The notes: generated by a model not told the origin, from the sequence alone. A stretch of 64,000 nucleotides of DNA from Affinirhizobium lemnae (GCF_022968395.1 NZ_JALJQZ010000008.1:92602-156601); one strand, 5' to 3'; positions 44,433-54,742 are shown, numbered from the stretch's first letter. Numbers and translations are program-made.

Positions 44433-44888
44433 TCATCCCCAGACATCTTTGAATTCATCCGCACTCGGGTCAAACGCGGATTGCACTGGTAGTTCTCGAT
44501 CTTTGAACCACCAATGGGAGGCGCCATTCATGCGAATGGACTGGAACTGCCCTGACTTTGAAAGAGACGAAGATAGGTTAACCGCCGGGTCGTTTCCGGA
44601 AACGGTAACGCCAAAAGACCCAATTCGTGCGAGTATGTCAGCTGTTGTAAGCGGCCCATGTTGCTCCAGCAGCTTCGCAGCTGCTTCTGGCTGCGTCAGA
44701 GATCTCGGTATAGATAGCGTAGCGGAGCTTCTCAAGTGGTTGGCATCTGCCTTCGATGTACCTTCAATCTCCGCAATGACTTTGTCCAAAGCAATTAGTG
44801 CAATGAAATCCGGATTTGACTGGAGTTTGCGGCGAATGCTGTCCCTGACGCCCTTAATCGCAGATAGTGTCTCAACAGAATCGGTCAT
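44433..44888 (-). CDS. Protein with a winged-helix (HARE-HTH-like) C-terminal domain
   Basis: The 151-residue protein has a helical N-terminal part and a C-terminal segment, LTQPEAAAKLLEQHGPLTTADILARIGSFGVTVSGNDPAVNLSSSLSKSGQFQSIRMNGASHWWF, whose helix pattern resembles HARE-HTH winged helices that read DNA modification or damage. The assignment is by eye and uncertain. AAGGAG lies 6 bases before the chosen ATG. The 250 bases between this gene and 44174 hold nothing I can name. Confidence 0.5.
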   Translation of the reverse strand: MTDSVETLSAIKGVRDSIRRKLQSNPDFIALIALDKVIAEIEGTSKADANHLRSSATLSIPRSLTQPEAAAKLLEQHGPLTTADILARIGSFGVTVSGNDPAVNLSSSLSKSGQFQSIRMNGASHWWFKDRELPVQSAFDPSADEFKDVWG

Positions 44889-45018
44889 GGCCATCTCCTT
44901 TGAATGCATAATGCATCCGTCGACCGTATTGTGTCAATCCATGCTTTTCTTATGTAAAGTTAGTTTGCATAAGAACAAATGGGGAATTGCAGGCGAGGTG
45001 GCGCAATGCATAACGAAA

Positions 45019-45051
45019 AAGGCCCCCCAAACATGGTGATTGGGAGGCCTT
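45019..45051 (-). terminator. Terminator of lepA
   Basis: AAGGCCCCCCAA pairs with TTGGGAGGCCTT (12 bp, one mismatch). On the minus strand it is followed by TTTTTCG, about 25 bases after the lepA stop. Confidence 0.88.
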
Positions 45052-45076
45052 CGCTTAGGCGATGTCTGGATTGTCT

Positions 45077-46897
45077 TTACTCGTCATTCATCTTCAAGGC
45101 CGCGATGAAGGCTTCCTGCGGGATTTCCACCTTGCCGAAATGACGCATGCGCTTCTTGCCTTCCTTCTGCTTTTCCAGAAGTTTTCGCTTGCGGGTGGCA
45201 TCGCCACCGTAGCACTTGGCCGTTACGTCCTTGCGCAGGGCGCGAACCGTTTCGCGGGCAATAACCTTGCCGCCCAATGCGGCCTGGATCGGGATCTGGA
45301 ACATGTGCGGCGGAATGAGTTCCTTCAGCTTCTCGCACATGCCGCGACCGCGACGATCCGCTGCCGAGCGGTGAACCAGCATGGAGAGCGCGTCGACCGG
45401 ATCGCCGTTGACGAGGATCGACATCTTGACGAGATCGCCCGCACGATAATCGGTGATCTGGTAGTCGAACGAGGCATAGCCCTTCGAGATCGACTTCAGG
45501 CGATCGTAGAAATCGAACACGACTTCGTTCAAAGGCAGCTCATAGGTTACCATGGCGCGCGTGCCGACATAGGTCAGTTCGGTCTGGATGCCGCGGCGAT
45601 CCTGGCAGAGCTTCAAAACGGAACCGAGATATTCGTCCGGCGTCAGAATTGTTGCCTTGATCCAGGGTTCGCGGATCTCGTCGATCTTGACCACATCCGG
45701 CATATCCGCCGGGTTATGCAGTTCCTTCTCGGAACCGTCCGTCAGCGTCATCTGGTAGACGACCGAAGGCGCGGTTGCGACGAGATCGAGGTTGAACTCG
45801 CGCTCCAGGCGCTCCTGAATGATTTCGAGGTGAAGCAGACCCAGGAAGCCGCAACGGAAGCCGAAGCCGAGAGCGGCAGAGCTTTCCATTTCAAAAGAGA
45901 AGGATGCGTCGTTCAGGCGCAGCTTGCCCATGGCAGCGCGCAGGTCTTCGAAGTCCGCGGCATCGACCGGGAAGAGACCGCAGAACACCACCGGCTGAGC
46001 AGGTTTGAAGCCCGGCAGCGCCTTTTCGGTCGGGCGCTTGTCGTCGGTAATGGTATCGCCAACGCGCGTATCGGCCACTTCCTTGATGGAGGCGGTGATG
46101 AAACCGATCTCGCCGGGGCCGAGGCTATCCACATTGACCATCTTCGGGGTCAGAACGCCCACGCGCTCGACGCCGTATTTTGCGCCGGTGCCCATCATGC
46201 GGATCTGCTGGCCCTTGGTCAGCACGCCATCGATGATGCGCACGAGGACCATGACGCCGAGATAGGTATCGTACCAGCTGTCGACCAGCAGCGCCTTCAG
46301 GGGAGCCTTCTCGCCGCCTTCGCTCTTTGGCGCTGGCAGCTTGTTGACGATGGCCTCCAGGACATCGGGAATGCCAAGGCCGGTCTTGGCGGAAATCAGA
46401 ACTGCATCGGATGCGTCGATGCCGATGACTTCCTCGATCTGGTCCTTGATGCGATCCGGCTCGGCGGCTGGCAGGTCGATCTTGTTGAGAACGGTCACCA
46501 GTTCATGATTGTTGTCAATCGCCTGATAGACGTTGGCGAGAGTCTGGGCTTCCACGCCCTGGGAGGCGTCGACGACCAGAAGCGAACCTTCGCAGGCCGA
46601 TAGCGAACGGGAGACTTCGTAGGCGAAGTCCACGTGGCCGGGCGTGTCGATCAGGTTGAGGACATAGGTTTCGCCATTGTTCGCCTTGTAGTGAAGGCGG
46701 ACAGTCTGCGCCTTGATCGTGATGCCGCGCTCACGCTCGATATCCATGGAATCAAGCACCTGTTCCGACATCTCACGTTCGGCAAGGCCGCCCGTGGATT
46801 GAATCAGGCGGTCGGCCAGCGTCGATTTGCCATGGTCGATATGGGCGACGATGGAAAAATTGCGGATATGGTCAAGGGGCGTGCGATCGGTGCTCAT
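45077..46897 (-). CDS. lepA: Elongation factor 4 (LepA)
   Basis: A 606-residue translational GTPase that acts on stalled or mistranslocated ribosomes. G1 is AHIDHGKST at 18-26, G3 is DTPGHVDF, G4 is NKIDLP. The LepA-specific C-terminal region is present ([23 protein letters not shown]). Full length and intact, with its own terminator. Confidence 0.97.
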   Translation of the reverse strand: MSTDRTPLDHIRNFSIVAHIDHGKSTLADRLIQSTGGLAEREMSEQVLDSMDIERERGITIKAQTVRLHYKANNGETYVLNLIDTPGHVDFAYEVSRSLSACEGSLLVVDASQGVEAQTLANVYQAIDNNHELVTVLNKIDLPAAEPDRIKDQIEEVIGIDASDAVLISAKTGLGIPDVLEAIVNKLPAPKSEGGEKAPLKALLVDSWYDTYLGVMVLVRIIDGVLTKGQQIRMMGTGAKYGVERVGVLTPKMVNVDSLGPGEIGFITASIKEVADTRVGDTITDDKRPTEKALPGFKPAQPVVFCGLFPVDAADFEDLRAAMGKLRLNDASFSFEMESSAALGFGFRCGFLGLLHLEIIQERLEREFNLDLVATAPSVVYQMTLTDGSEKELHNPADMPDVVKIDEIREPWIKATILTPDEYLGSVLKLCQDRRGIQTELTYVGTRAMVTYELPLNEVVFDFYDRLKSISKGYASFDYQITDYRAGDLVKMSILVNGDPVDALSMLVHRSAADRRGRGMCEKLKELIPPHMFQIPIQAALGGKVIARETVRALRKDVTAKCYGGDATRKRKLLEKQKEGKKRMRHFGKVEIPQEAFIAALKMNDE

Positions 46898-46984
46898 GGC
46901 TGGCGCATATAGCAGCGAGCCGTATCATCGCAAAGCGGGAAATTGATTCAAAAGCCAGAAAACAAGGCGTTTTTACTGACCAGC

Positions 46985-47854
46985 TTACGAGAACTGCTCG
47001 GCCCAGTCGCGCCGCGTCGCCACCTGACCTTCCGTCCTGAGCCGCGCAACCTGCGTCAGATCGATCTGCGTGATGAGCCAGTGGCTTTCCTCAACATCGT
47101 CGCTTTGGCTTTCGGCAAAGATTCCAGAGGGCGGCATGCCATAATCTGATGGAACATAGAGCGCGGCCCGTCCCTTGTTTTCATCGAGCGCCGGAGACCA
47201 CGGCGCATTGCCCGCGGTAGGGGCTGATAGCACGGCATACTGACTTTCCAGCGCACGCGCCTGCGCACCGATGCGAACACGAAAGCTTCCGGCCAGCGTA
47301 TCCGTGCAGGAGGGGGCAAGGACAAGCTCAACGCCGAGTTCCGCCAGCCTTCGACCAAGCATGGGAAATTCATTGTCGTAGCAGATCAGGATGCCGACGC
47401 GACCAAGTGGTGTATCGAAAGCTCTCAGACCTTCAAGGCTCCTTGCAATATTCCATTTCTCGCGCTCGAAGCGTGTCATGATCTGCTTGTCCTGATGGCC
47501 GAGCAAGCCTTCAGGGCCGAAGAGCGGGGCGCGATTGCGATATTGTCCATCCGCATCAAGAACCGGCATGGTTCCCGGTTGGAAGACAATCCGATGCTTG
47601 CGGGCCAGATCTTCACACAGCTGCATCCAGTCTGGAACGTGGGTCTGGATGCCCGCAATCGACTGATGCAGATCGCAGCGTTCGGCTTCGGGCAGCAGGC
47701 CGGTCAGCACAAGACCGGCATATTCCGGCAATAGAAGCAGTTGCGCACCTTGCGAGACAGCCTCTTCGACAAGCGCGCTGAGATGGGCGACGTAGGCATC
47801 CCAGCTTTCGATGAGATCGATCTTATACTGGCAGGCGGCAAGCGTGATGGTCAT
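46985..47854 (-). CDS. Carbon-nitrogen hydrolase (nitrilase superfamily)
   Basis: The 289-residue enzyme has the catalytic triad E44 (LLPEYAG), K123 (HQDKQIMTRFEREKW) and C158 (ILICYDNEFP). The superfamily hydrolyses amides or nitriles, or condenses amides; the substrate is not apparent. Its ATG overlaps the stop of the GNAT gene upstream by 4 bases. A coupled acetyltransferase and amidase-type pair suggests a shared small-molecule substrate, which is inference. Confidence 0.88.
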   Translation of the reverse strand: MTITLAACQYKIDLIESWDAYVAHLSALVEEAVSQGAQLLLLPEYAGLVLTGLLPEAERCDLHQSIAGIQTHVPDWMQLCEDLARKHRIVFQPGTMPVLDADGQYRNRAPLFGPEGLLGHQDKQIMTRFEREKWNIARSLEGLRAFDTPLGRVGILICYDNEFPMLGRRLAELGVELVLAPSCTDTLAGSFRVRIGAQARALESQYAVLSAPTAGNAPWSPALDENKGRAALYVPSDYGMPPSGIFAESQSDDVEESHWLITQIDLTQVARLRTEGQVATRRDWAEQFS

Positions 47855-48444
47855 GCGGGCATACTCTTGATCCAGAAGGAGAGGGGCTTCGGGCTTTCTC
47901 GGTCTTCGTCCAGATCGCGCCATGAGAATGTCGTGCGAAGCTCCGGGTGATGCGTATAGCCGCGCTTCTGCCAGAAGCTGTTCAGCGGCACGTAATCCTG
48001 CGGTCGGCGCGGGTGATCTGCCGGACGTTCCACCGCACAGAAGGTGCAATGCGAGAGCCCAAGCGTTCTGGCCTGTCTTTCTCGTCCTTCGAAGAAGGCA
48101 AGGCCGATGCCCTGTCCGCGATAGGTGGGCAGCAGTACGCTTTCGCCGAAATAGAGGAAATCGCGCGGATCACGACCGCTCGCGAGAAATGGCGCCTTCA
48201 CCTCATCGGTCTCTGTCGCCATCGGTGTTGCGGTCGCCGCACCAACGACAGCATCATCATCGAAAGCAAGCACAAAAACGGAGCCTTCAGAGCGGGCATA
48301 GGTCGCAAGATAGGCCTGCTCATAAGTCGCGTCACCGTCATAGAGATAGGGAAATTCGCGAAAGACAGTGATGCGCAACCGGGCGAGGTCGTCAAAGAAG
48401 GGGGTGGCGTCGCTGCCGGAAAAGGATTTGACGATGAGAGCCAT
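47851..48444 (-). CDS. GNAT-family N-acetyltransferase
   Basis: The 197-residue protein shows the acetyl-CoA motif A as LLPTYRGQGIGLAFFEGRERQA near 108-129, preceded by the beta strands FVLAFDDDAVVGAATATP. The acceptor is unknown. The upstream residues IVKSFSGSDATPFFDDLARLRITVFREFPYLYDGD are typical of an uncharacterised GNAT branch. It is translationally coupled to the nitrilase-family gene. Confidence 0.85.
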   Translation of the reverse strand: MALIVKSFSGSDATPFFDDLARLRITVFREFPYLYDGDATYEQAYLATYARSEGSVFVLAFDDDAVVGAATATPMATETDEVKAPFLASGRDPRDFLYFGESVLLPTYRGQGIGLAFFEGRERQARTLGLSHCTFCAVERPADHPRRPQDYVPLNSFWQKRGYTHHPELRTTFSWRDLDEDRESPKPLSFWIKSMPA

Positions 48445-48525
48445 AGACTATGTTCTGTTCCTGATCGGCGCGTTATAGCCTTGCGCCAAGATCATTTGAA
48501 GCTGCCAGAAAAAGGGAAATTCCGC

Positions 48526-48927
48526 ATGAGCGCCAGCGACATCATCCGCGCCTATTACGATGCCTTCAACGCGCAGGATATGGACGCCTTCCTGAGCCTT
48601 CTGACAGATGACGTGGTGCACGACATCAACCAGGATGAGCGGCAGGAAGGAAAGGCGGCCTTTGCGACTTTCATGGAGCACATGAACCGCTGCTACAAGG
48701 AAACGCTGACGGACATGATGATCATGGCGAGCGAAGCAGGAACCCGTGCGGCAGCAGAATTCATAGTGAATGGGCAGTACCTTGCAACCGATGAAGGGCT
48801 GCCGGAGGCCAATGGTCAAACGTACACATTGCCCGCGGGAGCCTTCTTCGAACTTCGCGACGGTAAAGTGTCCCGCGTCACCAACTACTACAATCTCAAC
48901 GACTGGATCGCGCAGGTCGCAAAATAA
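48526..48927 (+). CDS. NTF2-like (SnoaL/ketosteroid isomerase-related) protein
   Basis: The 133-residue protein has the NTF2-like pattern: IIRAYYDAFNAQDMDAFLSLLTDDVVHDINQDERQEGKAAFATFMEHMNRCY, then GAFFELRDGKVSRVTNYYNLNDWIAQV. Such proteins form a small cone-shaped pocket, with varied roles. The ATG at 48526 follows AAAGGGA. It diverges from the GNAT-hydrolase pair with an 81-base gap. Confidence 0.85.
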   Translation: MSASDIIRAYYDAFNAQDMDAFLSLLTDDVVHDINQDERQEGKAAFATFMEHMNRCYKETLTDMMIMASEAGTRAAAEFIVNGQYLATDEGLPEANGQTYTLPAGAFFELRDGKVSRVTNYYNLNDWIAQVAK

Positions 48928-48982
48928 AAATTCGCATATAAGGCCTCTTTATTCTATTATAGTGGAATTGTAGCGTTGCTCC

Positions 48983-49561
48983 ATGAGTGACGCACAGCAA
49001 CAATTCGCAGAAGCCACGGGAAGCCGACTGAAAATCCTGCGGCAACGTGAAGGCCTGACGCTGGACGAACTGGCAAAAGCGTCCGGCGTCAGCCGAGCCA
49101 TGATCTCACGCATCGAACGAGGGGAGGTCAGCCCCACCGCCTCGCTTCTGGCGCGGCTATGCGAATCGCTTGGTTTGAGCCTGTCTCATTTCTTTGCGCC
49201 GGATGGTCCGGCGTCTGACCCTTTTGTCCGTCACGACGATCAAAGACTATGGCGCGACCCGGTCACCGGCTACCTGCGACGTTCGGTTTCTCCACCGGGA
49301 ACCGCATCGGCTGTCGATATCGTCGAGGTCGAGTTTCCGGCCGGCGCGCGGGTGTCGTTCCCGCCACGCGAGGAAAGCCGAGAGATGACCCAGCATGTGT
49401 GGCTGTTCGAGGGGCGGTTGAACATGGTGCTGCCGGACCAGACCTATGAAATGCAGCCCGGCGATTGCCTCTACATGCATATCGGCGACGCCTTCGAATT
49501 TCACAACCCTTCCGACAAACCCGCTCGTTACGCTGTCATTCTGGACTGCGGAAGGCGCTGA
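48983..49561 (+). CDS. XRE-family regulator with C-terminal cupin domain
   Basis: The 192-residue protein has an XRE helix-turn-helix at about 14-68 (LKILRQREGLTLDELAKASGVSRAMISRIERGEVSPTASLLARL) and a cupin sensor domain at about 110-190 (VEFPAGARVSFPP and PGDCLYMHIGDAFEFHN). Such regulators bind small molecules through the cupin. It precedes a GNAT gene by 14 bases, so the two are likely an operon. Confidence 0.9.
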   Translation: MSDAQQQFAEATGSRLKILRQREGLTLDELAKASGVSRAMISRIERGEVSPTASLLARLCESLGLSLSHFFAPDGPASDPFVRHDDQRLWRDPVTGYLRRSVSPPGTASAVDIVEVEFPAGARVSFPPREESREMTQHVWLFEGRLNMVLPDQTYEMQPGDCLYMHIGDAFEFHNPSDKPARYAVILDCGRR

Positions 49562-49575
49562 CAAAGGTATTCGAT

Positions 49576-50094
49576 ATGACGACAATTCATGTACTGGCGG
49601 CTGAAGACCTGACGCCTCGTATCGATGATCTCTGTGAGGTGCTTGCCGATTGCGTCAACGGTGGCGCGTCGCTCGGCTTCATGCAGCCTTTTGCGCCTGA
49701 AGATGCGCGTTCCTATTGGCTGGATGTGCAAAAGTCTGTCGCGGCTGGACATGCCGTGATCGCGGTGGCGGAGCATGAGGGAAGGGTCGTCGGGACGGTT
49801 CAGGTCGGGCTTGCTCAGAAGCCCAACCAGCCGCATCGCGGCGACCTCATGAAGCTTCTCGTCCATCGGTCGGCCCGCGGGCTTGGCCTTTCCCGCAAAC
49901 TGATGGAGACGGTCGAGAAGGAGGCTGCGCGCCTTGGCCGCACGATTCTCGTTCTCGATACGGCAACTGGCAGTGAAGCGGAGGCGATCTACCCCCGCTT
50001 CGGCTGGCAACGTGTTGGCGTCATTCCCGATTACGCGCTCTGGCCGCAAGGCGGCTTTTGCGATTCGACCTTCTTCTACAAGCGCATCGCCTAG
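49576..50094 (+). CDS. GNAT-family N-acetyltransferase
   Basis: The 172-residue protein has motif A as LMKLLVHRSARGLGLSRKLMETVEKEAARLG and the following LVLDTATGSEAEAIYPRFGWQRVGVIPDYAL, the usual GNAT end. The ATG at 49576 follows the regulator gene closely. Its stop shares bases with the stop of the convergent hydrolase gene (CTAG at 50091-50094). Confidence 0.88.
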   Translation: MTTIHVLAAEDLTPRIDDLCEVLADCVNGGASLGFMQPFAPEDARSYWLDVQKSVAAGHAVIAVAEHEGRVVGTVQVGLAQKPNQPHRGDLMKLLVHRSARGLGLSRKLMETVEKEAARLGRTILVLDTATGSEAEAIYPRFGWQRVGVIPDYALWPQGGFCDSTFFYKRIA

Positions 50095-51152
50095 TTCATT
50101 GCTTTTTCGAACGCGTCGACAATCAATTTCGTTGCATCCATGTGAACCTCGGCGCGCTCGCGCAAGCCCTTGCCATCGCAAATCGGATCAACGTCACCGG
50201 CTTCGGAGAGGAAATCCTGCGCCCCCGCCTTGCACACCGGCAGGAAGCTGAAGTGGTTGGCGCCGGCAATCTGATGATAGGCCGCGCCCGGCATCTGGGC
50301 GACGATTCTCGCCGCATCCACCGCTGCGGGTAACGTATCACCGCTGCCCAGATTGATGATGGTTGCCTTGGCCTTGATCTGTTTCAGGCTCTCCGGCTTG
50401 AAGGCCTGCGCTAGACCGGGATCGACAATGACGGCGGAGGTTATGCGTGGATCATGATTCGATTGCTCGAACCGCTTGTCGAACTCGCGCAGTTTGACGA
50501 CCGGCGAGGCAACGCGCTTGCCATCGACGAAACCGAAGCCGCCCGCAAACCACTGGCAATCCATCATCATGCTATAGCGATCGCAGTAGTCGGCATAGGC
50601 ATTGAGATCGGCCCGCGCGCCAATGATTTCCAGCGCCGTGCTGCCGCCAAGGGAGAAGCCAAGCACGCCGATCTTCGACGCCTGGACGGACGGTGCCCAT
50701 TTCGCATCGCCGGTCATCCAGGTGATGATGTTGGAGAGATCCTGGGTTCGCTCCCAGATACGGGGTGTGGCGATGGGCGTGGAATCACCGCTGGTCGTGC
50801 CGGGGTGATCCGGTCCGGCTACGATAAAGCCTTTTTCAGCCAGACGTGCGGCAATCCATGTCATGCCTTGGGCGCGGGAGCCGGAACCGTGTGACAGCAG
50901 GATGAGTGGGTATTTGCCGGGATTGATGGCAGCATCCGGCTTTGCGGGCGCGCCGGTGAAGATGCGGTTGTCGCCGACCAGGGTCTCCGGCGCCCTGGCA
51001 TCCGACGGATACCAGACATCGACGGACAAAGGCTTGCCGCGCTGGGGTGAGGGTATGGAGATGGTGGTCCAGCCGATGCTGGTTTCGGCTGAGGCTACGA
51101 ACGGGACGATGCTGCCGGCAATAAGTGCGGCAAGCGAGAGAAGATGTTTCAT
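50091..51152 (-). CDS. Exported alpha/beta hydrolase (dienelactone hydrolase/PAF-acetylhydrolase-like)
   Basis: The 353-residue protein has a signal peptide (about 1-22) and an alpha/beta hydrolase fold: LILLSHGSGSRAQGMTW (oxyanion region near 83-99), nucleophile S167 in GFSLGG and a probable histidine in AGANHFSFL. Four cysteines (two in YCDR..MDCQW and two near the C-terminus) suggest disulfides, fitting export. The substrate is unknown. Confidence 0.8.
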   Translation of the reverse strand: MKHLLSLAALIAGSIVPFVASAETSIGWTTISIPSPQRGKPLSVDVWYPSDARAPETLVGDNRIFTGAPAKPDAAINPGKYPLILLSHGSGSRAQGMTWIAARLAEKGFIVAGPDHPGTTSGDSTPIATPRIWERTQDLSNIITWMTGDAKWAPSVQASKIGVLGFSLGGSTALEIIGARADLNAYADYCDRYSMMMDCQWFAGGFGFVDGKRVASPVVKLREFDKRFEQSNHDPRITSAVIVDPGLAQAFKPESLKQIKAKATIINLGSGDTLPAAVDAARIVAQMPGAAYHQIAGANHFSFLPVCKAGAQDFLSEAGDVDPICDGKGLRERAEVHMDATKLIVDAFEKAMN

Positions 51153-51327
51153 GGTGGAGCCTTTCGGTTTCGAGACGAACCGAAATTCCCGATCTGCCTG
51201 ATCATACGCGACCTTGAACCTGTTCGAGGTCGTCCAAGATCACGTTCTTGTCCCTCGTGAGAATGTCGGAACATCTCGCAACGGCGATCGTTTTTCCCTC
51301 GCAACCCATCGAACAATGGAGACGAAA

Positions 51328-51501
51328 ATGTCGAAAAGCGATGTGAAAGCAATGCAGGAACGCGCAAAGGCGCAGGTCGCCAATACAAGTGCCGGTGGGC
51401 ATTTGGGCGGAACCTACTACGGACAGGAGCCGGATGGCAAAACCGTCACGACCAAGCTCCACTCAGGCGGCAAGGCACGCCCGAATGACGGATCCAACTG
51501 A
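51328..51501 (+). CDS. Small conserved-looking hydrophilic protein
   Basis: The 57-residue protein (SKSDVKAMQERAKAQVANTSAGGHLGG) is polar, glycine and lysine rich, without membrane segments or cysteines. An ATGGAGACGAAA leader gives a plausible ribosome site before the ATG at 51328. I do not recognise a family. A strong bidirectional terminator follows. Confidence 0.5.
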   Translation: MSKSDVKAMQERAKAQVANTSAGGHLGGTYYGQEPDGKTVTTKLHSGGKARPNDGSN

Positions 51502-51525
51502 TCCTTGATCGAATTCCTCTCAGAA

Positions 51526-51556
51526 GAACGCGGCGACGCCTCGCCGCGTTCTTTTT
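51526..51556. terminator. Bidirectional terminator between convergent genes
   Basis: GAACGCGGCGA at 51526-51536 pairs perfectly with TCGCCGCGTTC at 51541-51551 around CGCC, followed by TTTTT on the plus strand. It separates the small plus-strand gene from the TRAP binding-protein gene. Confidence 0.9.
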
Positions 51557-51566
51557 CATGTGAAGA

Positions 51567-52691
<1,125 letters not shown>

Positions 52692-52867
52692 TCAGTAGTG
52701 CAGGTGAGTCTCGCTCACATCGGCCTCTGCTAAAACATTTTGTTGCTGATGTCGCAAGTTGGAAATGACAGAAGTTACGCGTGTACCGTGCGCTCGCGAT
52801 GGTTCCTTTCGCTCCCTCTGCAGGCAATGGTCGTAATGCCGCAGACCATACGTCGCACCGCAGCATC

Positions 52868-52895
52868 TTGCTTTCTCCTCAGGCAAGACTAAGAT
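52868..52895 (+). promoter_or_regulatory. Candidate promoter of mbfA
   Basis: TTGCTT at 52868-52873 and TAAGAT at 52890-52895 are spaced by 16 bases, fitting a housekeeping sigma factor. The iron-control palindrome begins on the last base of the -10 element, well placed for repression. Confidence 0.5.
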
Positions 52896-52909
52896 TAGAA
52901 TAATTCTAA
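52895..52909. promoter_or_regulatory. Iron-control element (ICE/Irr box) at mbfA
   Basis: The perfect 15-base palindrome TTAGAAT-A-ATTCTAA matches the ICE consensus TTTAGAA-N3-TTCTAAA bound by Irr in Rhizobiales. In Agrobacterium and Bradyrhizobium Irr represses mbfA when iron is low. It lies 14 bases before the start codon and overlaps the likely transcription start. Confidence 0.85.
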
Positions 52910-52923
52910 AGAAGGTGGCTACC

Positions 52924-53907
52924 ATGTTTGATTTGTTCCGGGGCTCAGGCCGGCGTCCGTTCGAAAGCCTCAGCGAAGAGGAAATCCTCGCCCTTGCGAT
53001 TTCCTCTGAAGAGGAGGATTCCCGCATCTATCTGTCATACGCCCGGGCTCTGCATGCACATGCGCCGGCTTCGGCAAAAGTCTTCCGGGATATGGCCGAG
53101 GTCGAGCAAACTCACCGCAACATGTTGATCAACCAGTTCCGACAGCGGTTCGGCGAAGAGATCCCGCTGATCCGGCGTGAGCACGTGCGGGGTTTCTATC
53201 AGCGCAAGCCTGATTGGCTGGTCAAGAATCTTTCGCTGGAGACGATCCGCGCGCAGGCCGAACTCATGGAGCAGCAGGCCTATAATTTTTACGTGGAAGC
53301 GCAAAAGCGTGTGACCGATGCCTCCACCCGGCAATTGCTCGGCGATCTTGCTCTTGCGGAACAGGGGCACAGCGATATTGCGCACATGCTGGGCGAGAAA
53401 CATACGCCTGATGAAGTGCGCGATGAGGAAGCCGCGGGCGAACGCCGGCAGTTCATTCTGACCTATGTTCAGCCCGGTCTCGCGGGGTTGATGGACGGCT
53501 CCGTCTCGACGCTGGCGCCCATCTTTGCAGCCGCCTTTGCCACTCAGGATACCTGGCAAACCTTCCTTGTTGGTCTTTCGGCCTCGGTTGGTGCCGGTAT
53601 CTCCATGGGTTTCACAGAAGCCTCGCATGATGATGGAAAGCTTTCCGGCAGAGGCTCACCGCTCAAGCGCGGCCTTGCCTGCGGCATCATGACCACCATT
53701 GGTGGCCTGGGTCATGCGCTTCCCTACCTGATCCCGCATTTCTGGACGGCTACCATCGTCGCCGCCATCGTGGTGTTCATCGAACTCTGGGCCATTGCCT
53801 TCATCCAGAACAAATATATGGAAACGCCGTTCATGCGTGCAGTCTTCCAGGTTGTTTTTGGCGGTTCGCTGGTTCTCGCTGCCGGTATCCTCATCGGCAA
53901 TTCGTAA
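52924..53907 (+). CDS. mbfA: Membrane-bound ferritin MbfA (ferritin-like plus VIT1 domain)
   Basis: MbfA exports iron and protects against iron and peroxide stress. The 327-residue protein has an N-terminal ferritin-like domain (about 1-150) with di-iron glutamates and histidines in SEEEDSRIYLSYAR, EVEQTHRNML, ELMEQQAYNFYVEA and ALAEQGHSDIAHML. A VIT1/CCC1-type membrane domain follows (GLMDGSVSTLAPIFAAAF and four further helices). The ATG at 52924 follows GAAGG. The ICE box upstream gives iron control by Irr. Confidence 0.93.
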   Translation: MFDLFRGSGRRPFESLSEEEILALAISSEEEDSRIYLSYARALHAHAPASAKVFRDMAEVEQTHRNMLINQFRQRFGEEIPLIRREHVRGFYQRKPDWLVKNLSLETIRAQAELMEQQAYNFYVEAQKRVTDASTRQLLGDLALAEQGHSDIAHMLGEKHTPDEVRDEEAAGERRQFILTYVQPGLAGLMDGSVSTLAPIFAAAFATQDTWQTFLVGLSASVGAGISMGFTEASHDDGKLSGRGSPLKRGLACGIMTTIGGLGHALPYLIPHFWTATIVAAIVVFIELWAIAFIQNKYMETPFMRAVFQVVFGGSLVLAAGILIGNS

Positions 53908-53936
53908 GTACAGCCGGGTCGGACGCTTCAACGAAA

Positions 53937-53960
53937 AAGGCCGAGCAAACGCCCGGCCTT
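53937..53960 (-). terminator. Terminator of the BTLCP gene
   Basis: AAGGCCG at 53937-53943 pairs with CGGCCTT at 53954-53960. Read on the minus strand the stem is followed by TTTTTCG, about 25 bases after the stop. Confidence 0.75.
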
Positions 53961-53982
53961 CAAACGCTCATTGCGAAATTTC

Positions 53983-54600
53983 TCAGCGCAATGCGCCGAC
54001 GACCACTTCGCGGCCATCCTCGATCGATACCCAGCGCCCCGTGTTGAAGGACGCCTGGCGCTTGAGGAACGTGTAGGGCGTGTCGCTCCAGAGCTTGACC
54101 TCGTCAGAAAGATTGTCGAGCACGAAGTCACCTTCTGATGTACGGACGGTCAGGACCGCATGACCTTCGCCATCAGGCTTGCGGACGACGGTGATCAGGA
54201 GGTCCGCGAGCGAGAAACCCTTGTCCTTCAGTTCCTTGCGCTTCTGAAGCGCGTAATCTTCACAATCGCCAGCCGTCACCGGATAGGCCCAATATTCTTC
54301 GCGGCCATAGACTTCCATGTCCGTGCGGGCTTCGATGCGATGGTTCACAGAGAAATTGATCTGCTGGATCATTTCCCAGCCATACTCCGTAACCTTGGGG
54401 GCGGGAGTCGATGCAAAACGCTGATCGCACTCGGCAGGCAGGCGCTGGCAGAATTCATAATGGCCGATCGGCTGGGAGGTAATACCACCCACGATCATTT
54501 GTGCCGAAGATGTGCGTGGTGCCGGAACAGCCGCTGAAGCCGACACAAGCACAGTCGCGAGGATCACGGCCAATTGCCGTGCCTTCTGGGCATACATCAT
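53983..54600 (-). CDS. Bacterial transglutaminase-like cysteine proteinase (BTLCP)
   Basis: The 205-residue exported protein has a signal peptide (about 1-33) and the BTLCP catalytic triad C113 (GDCEDYALQKR), H147 (GEGHAVLTV) and D162 (LDNLS). LapG of the Lap adhesin system is of this family, but no lapD or large adhesin gene is nearby. The ATG at 54600 is one of two adjacent ones. The role here is open. Confidence 0.88.
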   Translation of the reverse strand: MMYAQKARQLAVILATVLVSASAAVPAPRTSSAQMIVGGITSQPIGHYEFCQRLPAECDQRFASTPAPKVTEYGWEMIQQINFSVNHRIEARTDMEVYGREEYWAYPVTAGDCEDYALQKRKELKDKGFSLADLLITVVRKPDGEGHAVLTVRTSEGDFVLDNLSDEVKLWSDTPYTFLKRQASFNTGRWVSIEDGREVVVGALR

Positions 54601-54742
54601 GAACCCGTCCCTTCAAATCCTAACGAAACGTTAAGATCGTCTGGGGGGCGGTGTCAATTATGAACGAAAGATTAACAAGCTCGCTCGTAATTTATGGTTA
54701 AGATCGATTCATTTCAGAAACATCTAATGTTGCGGCTGGAAA

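Noticed and set aside
45062..46603. Plus-strand reading frame of 513 codons opposite lepA
   Set aside because: Shadow of lepA; histidine and arginine rich, no recognisable domain.
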